Assembly: GCA_964517495.1 (NCBI GenBank)
Contig: CAZFER010000042.1
Span: 1 to 54,490, forward strand
DNA length: 54,490 nt
DNA from: CAZFER01 sp964517495
GTDB taxonomy: Bacteria; Hinthialibacterota; Hinthialibacteria; Hinthialibacterales; Hinthialibacteraceae
Direction of reading: 5' to 3'
Part shown: positions 43,652 to 51,352 of the stretch, piece by piece
Layout of the letters: each line of letters opens with the position of its first letter
How positions within the stretch are numbered: the first letter of the stretch is position 1
Made by a program: the position numbers and the translations under genes
Notes under the pieces: model-generated
The model's input: only the letters and a program-made list of their open reading frames with translations
What the model was told of the DNA's origin: nothing
Database searches by the model: none

Positions 43652-44129
43652 TGAGTTAACTTTAAACGATCGCCAAAATGTCCTTCCAACCATAAATGAC
43701 CCATCGACGCTCCTTCTTGGACAAATTCTCGTACTCCTTCGATATCACTCGCACAAACCACTTGTGTATAACCATGTACATCTCTAAACAGGACTCGGAC
43801 TTCCTCAGGTTTAAATGATAAGTGATGATAGGCTGTTGTGGTTTTTCCCGGTATTTTAATTCAATCACAACGGGGTATGATGATCCACGCGTTTTCAATT
43901 CTTTCGCTTTTCCCCGCTGGTTCCAGGCTTGCTGTAATCCATTTGAGAAACAATCTGACAGAAAATTGAATACATCAAATAATGTTGATTTACCACTGCC
44001 ATTTGGACCTAATAAGATCATAAAAGAGGTAATATTTTTAATTTCAATATCATGCAATGCACGAAAGTTTTTTACACGTAATTCTTCAATGCGCGCAGGT
44101 GCGCTCATACCGGGGTGTATCTTAATCAT
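43630..44129 (-). pseudogene. AAA-type ATPase gene with internal deletion
   Basis: The N-terminal part is intact: ARIEELRVKNFRALHDIEI and the Walker A ILLGPNGSGKSTLFDVFNFL, as in OLD/AAA_21-type ATPases of defence modules. The frame runs on to 43662 but after about residue 105 reads as nonsense. In the neighbouring frame from about 43820 down to 43630 the sequence EEVRVLFRDVHGYTQV, ASDIEGVREFVQEGASM and GHLWLEGHFGD is a typical C terminus of this family. The central 200-odd residues, including Walker B, are missing. It is therefore a decayed gene, fused by further loss to a DUF4276 remnant. Confidence 0.75.
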
Positions 44130-44364
44130 TGCTTTGTTATCCTTCAAGCAAACTGAAATAATCACTTATGATGAATCATTTTGGAACTACTCGCTACTCT
44201 GACCTCGCAATTTTGTGGGGTTATTTATTCTGGGTAACCTAACAGTTGATTCAAACCATCGAGGTATACAAGATATGGGGTGAATTTACGAAGTAAAGCG
44301 TAATACATCTTTCGATGGAGAATCAGTATCTTGCTAAATTTACCCTGTTTTTTCAAATGTATAG

Positions 44365-44679
44365 TCAAGTATCATCTCCTCGCTGAAACCACTCAACACC
44401 ATGTTGTTGAATCTGTTCTCTAAGATTCTCATTTTCGATACGGTGATACAATACCAGCTCGACTTTCTGAGGTATGGTCAATTGATGGATTTTTTCAGAA
44501 AGTTCTGATTGATCATCCAGCGTAAGTTCATCGCCATAGAGGGCCAAATCCACATCGGATGTGGTTGCGTATGTTCCCATTGCCCGTGATCCAAAGAGTA
44601 CAACCGCCTTGATCCTGGGATTGGCAGATAAAATATCAATGATGTGATCCCTGTATTTTTTCTTTATGCCATCGTTCAT
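44365..44679 (-). CDS. mntA: MntA-type nucleotidyltransferase antitoxin
   Basis: A 104-aa minimal nucleotidyltransferase. The catalytic motif is GSRAMGTYATTSDVDLALYG, exactly the GSX10DXD pattern (Gly 30, Ser 31, Asp 42, Asp 44). In known HepT-MntA pairs this protein adds AMP units to a Tyr of the HEPN toxin and neutralises it. The start overlaps the stop of the HEPN gene by ATGA, as in typical HEPN/MNT operons. It is cytoplasmic and of normal length. Confidence 0.92.
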   Translation of the reverse strand: MNDGIKKKYRDHIIDILSANPRIKAVVLFGSRAMGTYATTSDVDLALYGDELTLDDQSELSEKIHQLTIPQKVELVLYHRIENENLREQIQQHGVEWFQRGDDT

Positions 44680-45089
44680 GATTCTAACTTGCGTTTCAGT
44701 CGGTTGTACACTTTATACAATACCGGTGCGTAACAATTCTTGATGAGTCTTTCGGCTTCCAATGCGGTTTTTTCTTCATAGGTATGGCTCAGAAGATTAC
44801 GCTTTTTCAAAGCATCCAGCATGGTTTCTGTTTCGTACTCAGTCAGGTATTTCGCTTCAAAAGCTTGCCGAATCACTTCGCGGGGTGTATTGACATCGTA
44901 ACCATCATAAAAGAGCTTATCCTTACAGACTTTCCACATCAATTCAAATGTAAATTCAAATACTTTAACCAATCCCGCGCGTTCAAGCTCGGTAAACTCC
45001 TCTTTGTCGCACGCATCCTCCAGTTGACCTAAAGCTTTTCCAAAATTTTCCAATCGCTGCCGCCAACGTATTTCATCTGAATTGGGCAT
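44676..45089 (-). CDS. hepT: HepT-type HEPN ribonuclease toxin
   Basis: A 137-aa helical protein of the HI0074/HEPN family. The ribonuclease and modification motif RNLLSHTY (residues 97-104) matches RX4HXY, in which Arg and His form the RNase site and Tyr is the residue adenylylated by MntA. The N-terminal helices (RLENFGKALGQLEDACD, VKVFEFTFELMWKVCKDKLF) fit the family. I start at 45089, where GAGGG lies about 10 bases upstream, rather than at 45170, inside the preceding gene. It is the first gene of a two-gene toxin-antitoxin operon next to a decayed ATPase pair. Confidence 0.92.
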   Translation of the reverse strand: MPNSDEIRWRQRLENFGKALGQLEDACDKEEFTELERAGLVKVFEFTFELMWKVCKDKLFYDGYDVNTPREVIRQAFEAKYLTEYETETMLDALKKRNLLSHTYEEKTALEAERLIKNCYAPVLYKVYNRLKRKLES

Positions 45090-45102
45090 AGCTAGAAATC
45101 CC

Positions 45103-46389
45103 TCATACTCGCTCAGGTAGACTAAATGGCTCTCTGTAGGTTCGTTGCCATAGGTTTTGGGCTGCTTCATCGTTCACGAAATGTTGGGTTTGTGGATCGA
45201 ATTCCAGTTCGTGGCCTACGCGATAAGCGGCATTACCCATGTGGCAAAGCACACAGGAAAGGTGAATTTCTTCAATCTCACCGTTTAACAGGCTACGGTC
45301 ATTGGCCCGGATGGCATCATAGAAGTTTTTTAAATGATCGGCGTTCGAATAGCGTCCCTGATCGGGTTCGGGATCACGATTGCGGCCCATGTAAATCTCA
45401 TATTTGCTGTCATCAATAGCCATATAACCCTTGGAGCCATAAAACATGGCGCCCCAGCGGATGCCAAATGCTTCCGGGTTGGTATAAAGACCGCGCACCT
45501 CACATTCGATGATGGTGCCATCATCATAAGTATAAGTCGTGGTTTGGGTATTTGGAGTTTGGGCTTGATCCTTGTAGCCGAAGCGCCCTCCTGCTGAGTA
45601 AACTTTGGAAGGCAGCCCGCGGTTCATTCCCCAGCGCACCACATCGAGGCAATGGCTGCCATTGTTACCTATTTCCCCATTGCCAAAGTCCCAAAACCAA
45701 TGCCAGTTGTAATGAACCAGATTTTCGTGGTAGGGTTGGTCGGGAGCAGGACCTTTCCATAAATCCCAATGCAGCCACTTGGGAGGTTCTTTTGCCTGCT
45801 TGAAGCCAATGGAATCACGCCGCCCATAGATTAATCCACGGCCCATATAGATATCTCCGATCACGCCTTCGCGCAATAATTCAAATGCCTTGCGGTAAAG
45901 CCCGTAAGAACGGCGCTGTGTTCCGCCTTGAGAAATGCGGTCATATTTGCGCACAGCTTCGACCAACTTCAGCCCTTCATTTATATTGTGAGACACGGGT
46001 TTTTCCACATAAGGGTGTTTGCCTGCCTGGCAGGCCCAAATGCCTGCTAGTGCATGCCAGTGGTTACAGCAGGTGATTTGCACAGTATCCACGCTGTCGT
46101 CATCCATAATGCGGCGCAGATCAGGTTCCATTTTTGGTTTACGGCCTGATTCTTTTTCCATTCTATCGACATGTTCAACCATCCGCCGTTCATCCGGATC
46201 ACAAACATAGGCGACTTCCACGCCGTCCAATTTATCCGCTTCCAGCATTAACTGACCACCGCGGCCTCCCATTCCAATTTCCGCCGTGCGAATTCGATCG
46301 TTAGCCCCTGCCCATGAGTTGGCATTTCCTATTAACGAAACCGTTGCGATACTGGCACTCGAGTTCTTAATAAATTGGCGTCGTTTCAT
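45103..46389 (-). CDS. Tat-type Gfo/Idh/MocA oxidoreductase
   Basis: A 428-aa NAD(P)-dependent dehydrogenase with a Tat-like leader (MKRRQFIKNSSASIATVSLI). The Rossmann domain is AEIGMGGRGGQLMLEADKLD with VAYVCDPDERR. The catalytic HPYVEKPVSHN holds the family EKP motif, and NWHWFWDFGNGEIGNNGSHC is the conserved C-terminal segment. It is a relative of the enzyme at 33046-34407, which has QKP instead of EKP. AGGAG precedes the ATG at 46389. The hepT gene begins 13 bases after its stop but is a separate unit. Sugar or inositol-type substrates are likely. Confidence 0.92.
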   Translation of the reverse strand: MKRRQFIKNSSASIATVSLIGNANSWAGANDRIRTAEIGMGGRGGQLMLEADKLDGVEVAYVCDPDERRMVEHVDRMEKESGRKPKMEPDLRRIMDDDSVDTVQITCCNHWHALAGIWACQAGKHPYVEKPVSHNINEGLKLVEAVRKYDRISQGGTQRRSYGLYRKAFELLREGVIGDIYMGRGLIYGRRDSIGFKQAKEPPKWLHWDLWKGPAPDQPYHENLVHYNWHWFWDFGNGEIGNNGSHCLDVVRWGMNRGLPSKVYSAGGRFGYKDQAQTPNTQTTTYTYDDGTIIECEVRGLYTNPEAFGIRWGAMFYGSKGYMAIDDSKYEIYMGRNRDPEPDQGRYSNADHLKNFYDAIRANDRSLLNGEIEEIHLSCVLCHMGNAAYRVGHELEFDPQTQHFVNDEAAQNLWQRTYREPFSLPERV

Positions 46390-46468
46390 GTTTATTTCTC
46401 CTTGTTTCTTCCCATATCGATATGCTGTCATAGTCTCAAAATTCATCCTAACGTCTGCTGTACCACAA

Positions 46469-46491
46469 TGTAGGGGTTGACCCAATGTCAT
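46469..46491. repeat. Degenerate copy of the GGGTTGAC repeat
   Basis: TGTAGGGGTTGACCCAATGTCA resembles the inverted repeat at 38148-38172 (TGTAGGGTTGACCTATGTGTCA), but its right arm is lost. It lies between the Gfo/Idh/MocA and alcohol dehydrogenase genes. Confidence 0.5.
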
Positions 46492-46501
46492 TAAGTTAAG
46501 A

Positions 46502-47536
46502 TCAAAATGGATTAATAACCACTTTATTCCTTTCTTTGGATGACATAATCTCCACCGCATGATAAATATCCTTCAGAGCAAAGCGATGCGATATCACCTT
46601 TTCGGGATCAACCAAGCCACGTTCCATTAAACGGATGGCGTGCTGCATGGCGCGTGGATTGGTTCCGAAACTGGTATCCATACGTGCTTCCAGAAAATGG
46701 GTTAATCCCCCATCCAATTCAAAACATTCGTGAGTTGTGATTCCGAATACATTCCAGCGTGTACCACGGCGCAGCAGTTTGACCATCAGTTGAACCGCTT
46801 CGATCGGTCCAGCGGCCTCGACCACCAGATCCGGCCCATGCGGGATTATCCCATAAATAGCTTGTTTTGCATCACAGTTAGCCGGATTTACCGTATGAGT
46901 TGCTCCCAGGAACTGCGCCATATTCAAAGCGTAATCGCTGACATCAACCGCGATTAATCGCCCTGCTCCCGCTGCTTTGGCAACCATCAGGCAATACATG
47001 CCAATTCCCCCCGTGCCGATGATGACCACATCATCCCCAACCGACATTTCAGAAAAATCGATTAATCCTTTCCAAGCTCCGCTGACTGGTTCTGTCTGAC
47101 AGGCTGCATCAAAGCTGATCGATGTGGGTTTATGGTAAAGCACGTTTTCTTCGCATAAGGTATATTCAGCGAAACTTCCCGGTCTGACATCTGGTGGTCC
47201 ATCTCCACCCGTCGTATAGGCAAATTCGCAATAATGAGTATTTCCCATTCGGCAATGAGGGCATAAGCCGCAAAAACCACTAGGTTGGATAATGACCTCA
47301 TCCCCTCCTTTAAAGTGAGTCACATGTTGTCCCACTTTTGCAACAATACCTGCCGGTTCATGGCCGGGAATAAGAGAAAATTGTACATTTGTTCGAATGC
47401 CTTTGATGACTTTGTAATCCGTAGCGCAAAATCCACATGATTTGATCCGGACCAAAACCTGACCCGCTTCGGGTTCAGGTGTTGGTACTTCGTCCAGTTC
47501 CAGGTGGTTAAAATCTTTCAATACAGCGGCAAGCAT
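46502..47536 (-). CDS. Zinc-dependent alcohol/polyol dehydrogenase
   Basis: A 344-aa medium-chain dehydrogenase. The catalytic zinc site is SCGFCATDYKVI with GHEPAGIV. The structural zinc Cys cluster is CGLCPHCRMGNTHYC. The NAD-binding part is VGDDVVIIGTGGIGMYCLMV with IAVDVSDYALN. It resembles sorbitol or L-threonine dehydrogenases and would oxidise a polyol or sugar alcohol to a ketone in the cytoplasm. It lies just upstream of the Gfo/Idh/MocA gene on the same strand, about 110 bases away, which suggests shared sugar catabolism. Exact substrate unknown. Confidence 0.93.
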   Translation of the reverse strand: MLAAVLKDFNHLELDEVPTPEPEAGQVLVRIKSCGFCATDYKVIKGIRTNVQFSLIPGHEPAGIVAKVGQHVTHFKGGDEVIIQPSGFCGLCPHCRMGNTHYCEFAYTTGGDGPPDVRPGSFAEYTLCEENVLYHKPTSISFDAACQTEPVSGAWKGLIDFSEMSVGDDVVIIGTGGIGMYCLMVAKAAGAGRLIAVDVSDYALNMAQFLGATHTVNPANCDAKQAIYGIIPHGPDLVVEAAGPIEAVQLMVKLLRRGTRWNVFGITTHECFELDGGLTHFLEARMDTSFGTNPRAMQHAIRLMERGLVDPEKVISHRFALKDIYHAVEIMSSKERNKVVINPF

Positions 47537-47605
47537 TTACTATTCCCAATATACAGATAAATACCATAATAGCATAAAGTGGTGAGAAAATGTGAGATGG
47601 ATGGA

Positions 47606-47947
47606 CTATGGCTTTTTATAATCAGGATGAGGCGCCATCATAACCAGAAGTGTGGCTCTTGTGTCTGAATCATTAATGACACCGTGCACAATTCCAGAGG
47701 GAGCAACAGCCAGATGGCCTTCCTCTACTGTGCGTGATTCCTCTCCAATTCGAATCCTGCATCTCCCGGACAGGCAGTAGTAAATCTTGTCATTTTCATC
47801 ATGGGTATGATCTTTCTGCAGCTGTCCAGGCTCAAGGCAATAAATATCACAAAACATCTGTGGTGATTCATACAAATTCACCTTATTCATCTTTTCAGAT
47901 TTAAATTGTTCATGCTCAATTGGATTAAAAAAGTATTTCTCATGCAT
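47606..47947 (-). CDS. Small cupin-domain protein
   Basis: A 113-aa single-cupin protein. The metal-binding motif 1 is HTHDENDKIYYCLSGRCRIR and motif 2 is AVAPSGIVHGVIND; the His-x-His, Glu/Asp and His positions are kept. Small cupins of this kind bind sugars or act as isomerases, dioxygenases or regulators; no family-level name is justified. It has no leader. It is about 70 bases upstream of the zinc dehydrogenase gene on the same strand, so it may be part of that sugar-related unit. Confidence 0.85.
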   Translation of the reverse strand: MHEKYFFNPIEHEQFKSEKMNKVNLYESPQMFCDIYCLEPGQLQKDHTHDENDKIYYCLSGRCRIRIGEESRTVEEGHLAVAPSGIVHGVINDSDTRATLLVMMAPHPDYKKP

Positions 47948-47977
47948 ATAAAATTCCTTTCAAATCGCAAATCCAAA

Positions 47978-48017
47978 TATAGAAAAGGACGGCCAATGAT
48001 GACCGCCCTTTTCTATA
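47978..48017 (-). terminator. Terminator of the secreted 183-aa gene
   Basis: TATAGAAAAGG with CGG and CCG with CCTTTTCTATA form a long interrupted stem around an about 10-base loop. On the minus strand it is followed by a T-rich tail (TTTTCTATATTT). It lies 25-60 bases past the stop at 48041. Confidence 0.8.
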
Positions 48018-48040
48018 TAAGAACAAAAACTCTCTATTGT

Positions 48041-48592
48041 CTACAAGTCAATTTTTAAAAATTCCAAGTTTGTGACTTCAGGGGGGACTTCAATAAAATG
48101 ATCGACAACACCAGAGGTTTTTATGATTTTACTCACCATTTTTATTAAACCTTGGGGGATGCTGAAGTGAATGTGTTGTCCGTTCCACCCACCTTCGTGA
48201 ACCTCTATCTCTAAAAATCCCAAATCCTTGCGTTTGGAATAACTGGTAGCCGGATCCGCCCAGATTCGGACATGTTCATGACCTTCAATTTTAACCAGAT
48301 CATAGCCGGAGGCATCGTTCAAACCATCCACCAGTTTGTCTATATCAATCTCCAAATCATTGCATAGATTGCGAATTTCTTTTGGCAACAGGTCATCTAT
48401 AGCATTTAATAATGAAACCGGCATTGAAACTTTGACCATTTCACCATTATTAGAATAGACTTCCACCCGCAAGATACAATCATCCCGTGTTGGGGCGGCC
48501 ATAACCTGATAAACCACCAGCATCCCTACTAAACCGATTAAGCAAACGTGAATACAAGTTTTGAATAGAAGTTTTAGTTTAATTAAAAGCAT
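48041..48592 (-). CDS. Exported 183-aa protein of unknown function
   Basis: It has a basic start and one long hydrophobic segment (LLFKTCIHVCLIGLVGMLVV), then a cleavage-like VMAAP. The mature part contains a possible coiled or helical stretch (DDLLPKEIRNLCNDLEID) and beta-type segments (HVRIWADPATSYSKRKDLGF, NGQHIHFSIPQGLIKMVSKI). I do not recognise a family. GAGGAG precedes the ATG by about 9 bases, and a strong terminator follows, so it is probably expressed alone. Confidence 0.7.
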   Translation of the reverse strand: MLLIKLKLLFKTCIHVCLIGLVGMLVVYQVMAAPTRDDCILRVEVYSNNGEMVKVSMPVSLLNAIDDLLPKEIRNLCNDLEIDIDKLVDGLNDASGYDLVKIEGHEHVRIWADPATSYSKRKDLGFLEIEVHEGGWNGQHIHFSIPQGLIKMVSKIIKTSGVVDHFIEVPPEVTNLEFLKIDL

Positions 48593-48794
48593 GGGGGGTA
48601 TCTCCTCGAATATCCTTAATCAACATCTCATATAATTCATTACGAAAGGTTTCCCTTTTTCTTTCATTTTTTTTATTGACTGTATTTTTTAACCAACCTT
48701 TGACTTCTACAGAAAATACATCGATTATATATCCCTGTTTTATATGACCTAATCAATTTATTTTATAAATATGTGGGGAGGTGTATTTTATCGC

Positions 48795-50237
48795 ATGCGT
48801 ATTTATCTACTGATTGTTTTCATGTTCATTGCTTCAACTGGTATGGGAGATGATTTTGAATTTCTTCGAACAGATGGAAAAAACATAGTCAATGCTTCGG
48901 ATGATGTAATGGCTATGCGGGGAATAAACTTTGGTGGCTGGCTCATGATGGAAACCTGGATTCCCGCCATAGAACTCGAGTGGCATGATCACCTTCCAAA
49001 ATTAGCAAAAGAAACAGGCCTCGAATCACAATTTGAAGCCACACTTAAGTCAGTAGGTGAATTCAATGACGACACCATGAATATCCATGATTACCTTGAC
49101 CGCTTTCATAAAGAGTTCAAAAAACATAGCCCCACCGACAAATGGAATTCCTATTTTCAATCTTTGCAAAAAGTACCTCCTTTATTTGATGCAAGTACAT
49201 TGGATACCATGCTTCGCCAGCGTTTTGGTGATTATGGGGCAGCGGAAATTTGGAATACTTTTCATGAGGTATGGATCACTGAAACCGAATTTAAATTGGC
49301 CAAAGCGCTTGGATTTAATTTTGTACGCATCCCCTTCTGGTATCGTTGGTTTGAAAGCGATGAAGAGCCTTATCATTATTATGACTATGGTTTCAGTTAT
49401 CTCGACCGTGCTGTCCAATGGGCGAGGCAAAATGGCCTTTATGTTATCCTCGACCTGCATGCCGCCGCCGGTGGACAGAATCCCTGGGATCATTCCGGGG
49501 AACTAAGCCGAGCCGAACTTTTTCAAAATGAAGAGTATCAGCGCCGCACCTGCCGCCTATGGCAGCAGATTGCACAACATTATCAAAACGAACCAGTGGT
49601 TTTTGCGTATAATGCCTTGAACGAACCCTTCAGTGCCGAAAATGAAGAAAATTGGACTGAAGTACATGATGCCATATACAAGGCTATCCGGTCTGTTGAT
49701 AAAAAGCATATCATCATTATGGAAGATGGTTATAAACTCGAGTATCCACAATACGCCAAGACAGCTTTTTTTCCTGATCCTGACACATTCGGCTGGCAAA
49801 ATGTGGTTTATTCCTTCCATTTTTATGAAACTGGCAAAATGGAAAGACACGAGAAAAAAATTGAGGATGTGATACAATTAGGGCAGCGTGTTCAACAGAA
49901 ATGCAACGTTCCCATATACTTAGGTGAGTTTAATACCTATGAAACACCGTCTGATATCTCGCTGAAAGCCATGCAGCATTGGCTTTCAAAGATAAATGAA
50001 CAAGGTTGGCACTGGTCGCCTTGGACATTCAAATACACTAATCCCAAGAAAGATGGTTCGTTGTGGGGCGTATATCAATTTGAAGGCGATTGGGTGATGC
50101 CACAATTCTATCGTGATTCCAAATCCACAATTTTAAAGAAAATCGCTAAGATGTCGATCGATCACTTCACCTTGCATGAAAAATACGCCACTATTTTGAA
50201 ACGCAGCTTGCTACAACCTGTTCAATCCGCCAACTAA
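48795..50237 (+). CDS. Secreted GH5-type glycoside hydrolase
   Basis: A 480-aa exported enzyme with a Sec leader (MRIYLLIVFMFIASTGMGDD). The GH5 features are MRGINFGGWLMMETWI near the N terminus, FVRIPFWYRWF, YVILDLHAAAGGQNPWDHSG, the acid/base Glu 277 in AYNALNEPFS and the nucleophile Glu 378 in IYLGEFNTYE. GH5 enzymes hydrolyse beta-linked polysaccharides such as glucan, mannan or exo-beta-1,3-glucan; the GG and DLHAAAGGQN pattern points towards exo-beta-glucanase-like members. I start at 48795 because the GGGGAGG 12 bases upstream is a ribosome site and the ATG at 48771 lies within it. It is followed after 26 bases by the iron-type alcohol dehydrogenase-like gene. Confidence 0.9.
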   Translation: MRIYLLIVFMFIASTGMGDDFEFLRTDGKNIVNASDDVMAMRGINFGGWLMMETWIPAIELEWHDHLPKLAKETGLESQFEATLKSVGEFNDDTMNIHDYLDRFHKEFKKHSPTDKWNSYFQSLQKVPPLFDASTLDTMLRQRFGDYGAAEIWNTFHEVWITETEFKLAKALGFNFVRIPFWYRWFESDEEPYHYYDYGFSYLDRAVQWARQNGLYVILDLHAAAGGQNPWDHSGELSRAELFQNEEYQRRTCRLWQQIAQHYQNEPVVFAYNALNEPFSAENEENWTEVHDAIYKAIRSVDKKHIIIMEDGYKLEYPQYAKTAFFPDPDTFGWQNVVYSFHFYETGKMERHEKKIEDVIQLGQRVQQKCNVPIYLGEFNTYETPSDISLKAMQHWLSKINEQGWHWSPWTFKYTNPKKDGSLWGVYQFEGDWVMPQFYRDSKSTILKKIAKMSIDHFTLHEKYATILKRSLLQPVQSAN

Positions 50238-50263
50238 GACCTTTTAGAATAAATTATTGTAAT

Positions 50264-51238
50264 ATGGAATATTCCTGGCCGATACCTAAAATTGAATACT
50301 ATCCTTTTCCTGATATTTCAGAACCGAGGGATGTGGCTCTCTTCTATTCAAAAGCGGCGCTGGATTCTGTAAGTCCCCTGCTTAATTTGCCCATTGTATG
50401 GCGCGGTGAAGTGCTGGAAGCCACAAAAGCACATTGGAACACACTCGCCGCAGAAATCAAAGGCGACATCATTTATGCAGTCGGGGGTGGATTGGCCGTT
50501 GATGCGGCCAAATACATCGCCGCCCAAACATCTTTACCTTTAATCAGTTTACCTACCGCCATCACGGTTGATGCCTTTTTCACCTGGGCATCCGGTATAC
50601 GCCAAGGAGGTTGTGTTTATTATCTCGAAACACGCCCACCAGATGCAGTGATTATCGATATGGAGGTATTACAATCCGCTCCGGCTACACTGCGTGCCGC
50701 AGGGATATGTGATGTTCTCTCTATAGCTACGGGATGCTGGGATTGGGTGTATGCCGAAGAAAAACACAAGAACACCGATGAAACAAAACTGATTCCTTAT
50801 GTGTTTCAAAATGCTCAATCCATTCTGCAAGGCGCGCTTGATTGTGCGCAGGCTGCAGGAGCTGGTGACCCCCAAGGTTTAAAACAATTGATCGATTGTC
50901 TGGCACTTGAAGTACAAGTTTGCAATCTGATCGGCCATTCACGACCTGAGGAAGGAAGCGAGCATTACTTTGCCTATTCGATTGAAAACGAAATGAGGAA
51001 AGGTTTACCGCATGGTGATCTGGTCGGTCCTGGGATTATAAACATAGCCACTTTACAAGGCCAGGATGTTGAGCCACTTAAAAGCGCTTTATATGATTGC
51101 CATATTCCGTTGGATCAGATCCCCATCGATTTGGCTCGTAAAACGCTGATTAATTTACCAATCTATTGTCAAACCCATAAATTTCCTTTCGGTATTGCTC
51201 ACACATTAAACGAATCGAAGGTGAATGAACTTTTTTGA
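50264..51238 (+). CDS. Glycerol-1-phosphate dehydrogenase-like iron/zinc alcohol dehydrogenase
   Basis: A 324-aa protein of the Fe-ADH_2 family that includes archaeal glycerol-1-phosphate dehydrogenase and AraM. The NAD site is YAVGGGLAVDAAKYIA with LPLISLPTAITVDAFF. Metal ligands are expected in GICDVLSI (Asp), EEGSEHYFAYSIE (His) and KGLPHGDLVG (His). Length is a little short of the usual 340-390. It could make sn-glycerol-1-phosphate or oxidise another polyol phosphate; the sequence does not tell which. It has no leader. It lies 26 bases after the GH5 gene, probably the same transcript, which would favour a sugar-derived substrate. Confidence 0.85.
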   Translation: MEYSWPIPKIEYYPFPDISEPRDVALFYSKAALDSVSPLLNLPIVWRGEVLEATKAHWNTLAAEIKGDIIYAVGGGLAVDAAKYIAAQTSLPLISLPTAITVDAFFTWASGIRQGGCVYYLETRPPDAVIIDMEVLQSAPATLRAAGICDVLSIATGCWDWVYAEEKHKNTDETKLIPYVFQNAQSILQGALDCAQAAGAGDPQGLKQLIDCLALEVQVCNLIGHSRPEEGSEHYFAYSIENEMRKGLPHGDLVGPGIINIATLQGQDVEPLKSALYDCHIPLDQIPIDLARKTLINLPIYCQTHKFPFGIAHTLNESKVNELF

Positions 51239-51352
51239 TATCCAGATCTTTTTTGGAACATTCTTTCTGACCTAAGATATATTCTAGTAAAGGTACCCAC
51301 TCTTGGGGGGATGTAACCAACCCGACTTCAGACTAAAAAGGGGGGCATATCC

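Noticed and set aside
43662..44165. An intact 167-aa ATPase gene
   Set aside because: After about residue 105 the reading frame leaves the family; the true C terminus is in the next frame, so this is a decayed gene.
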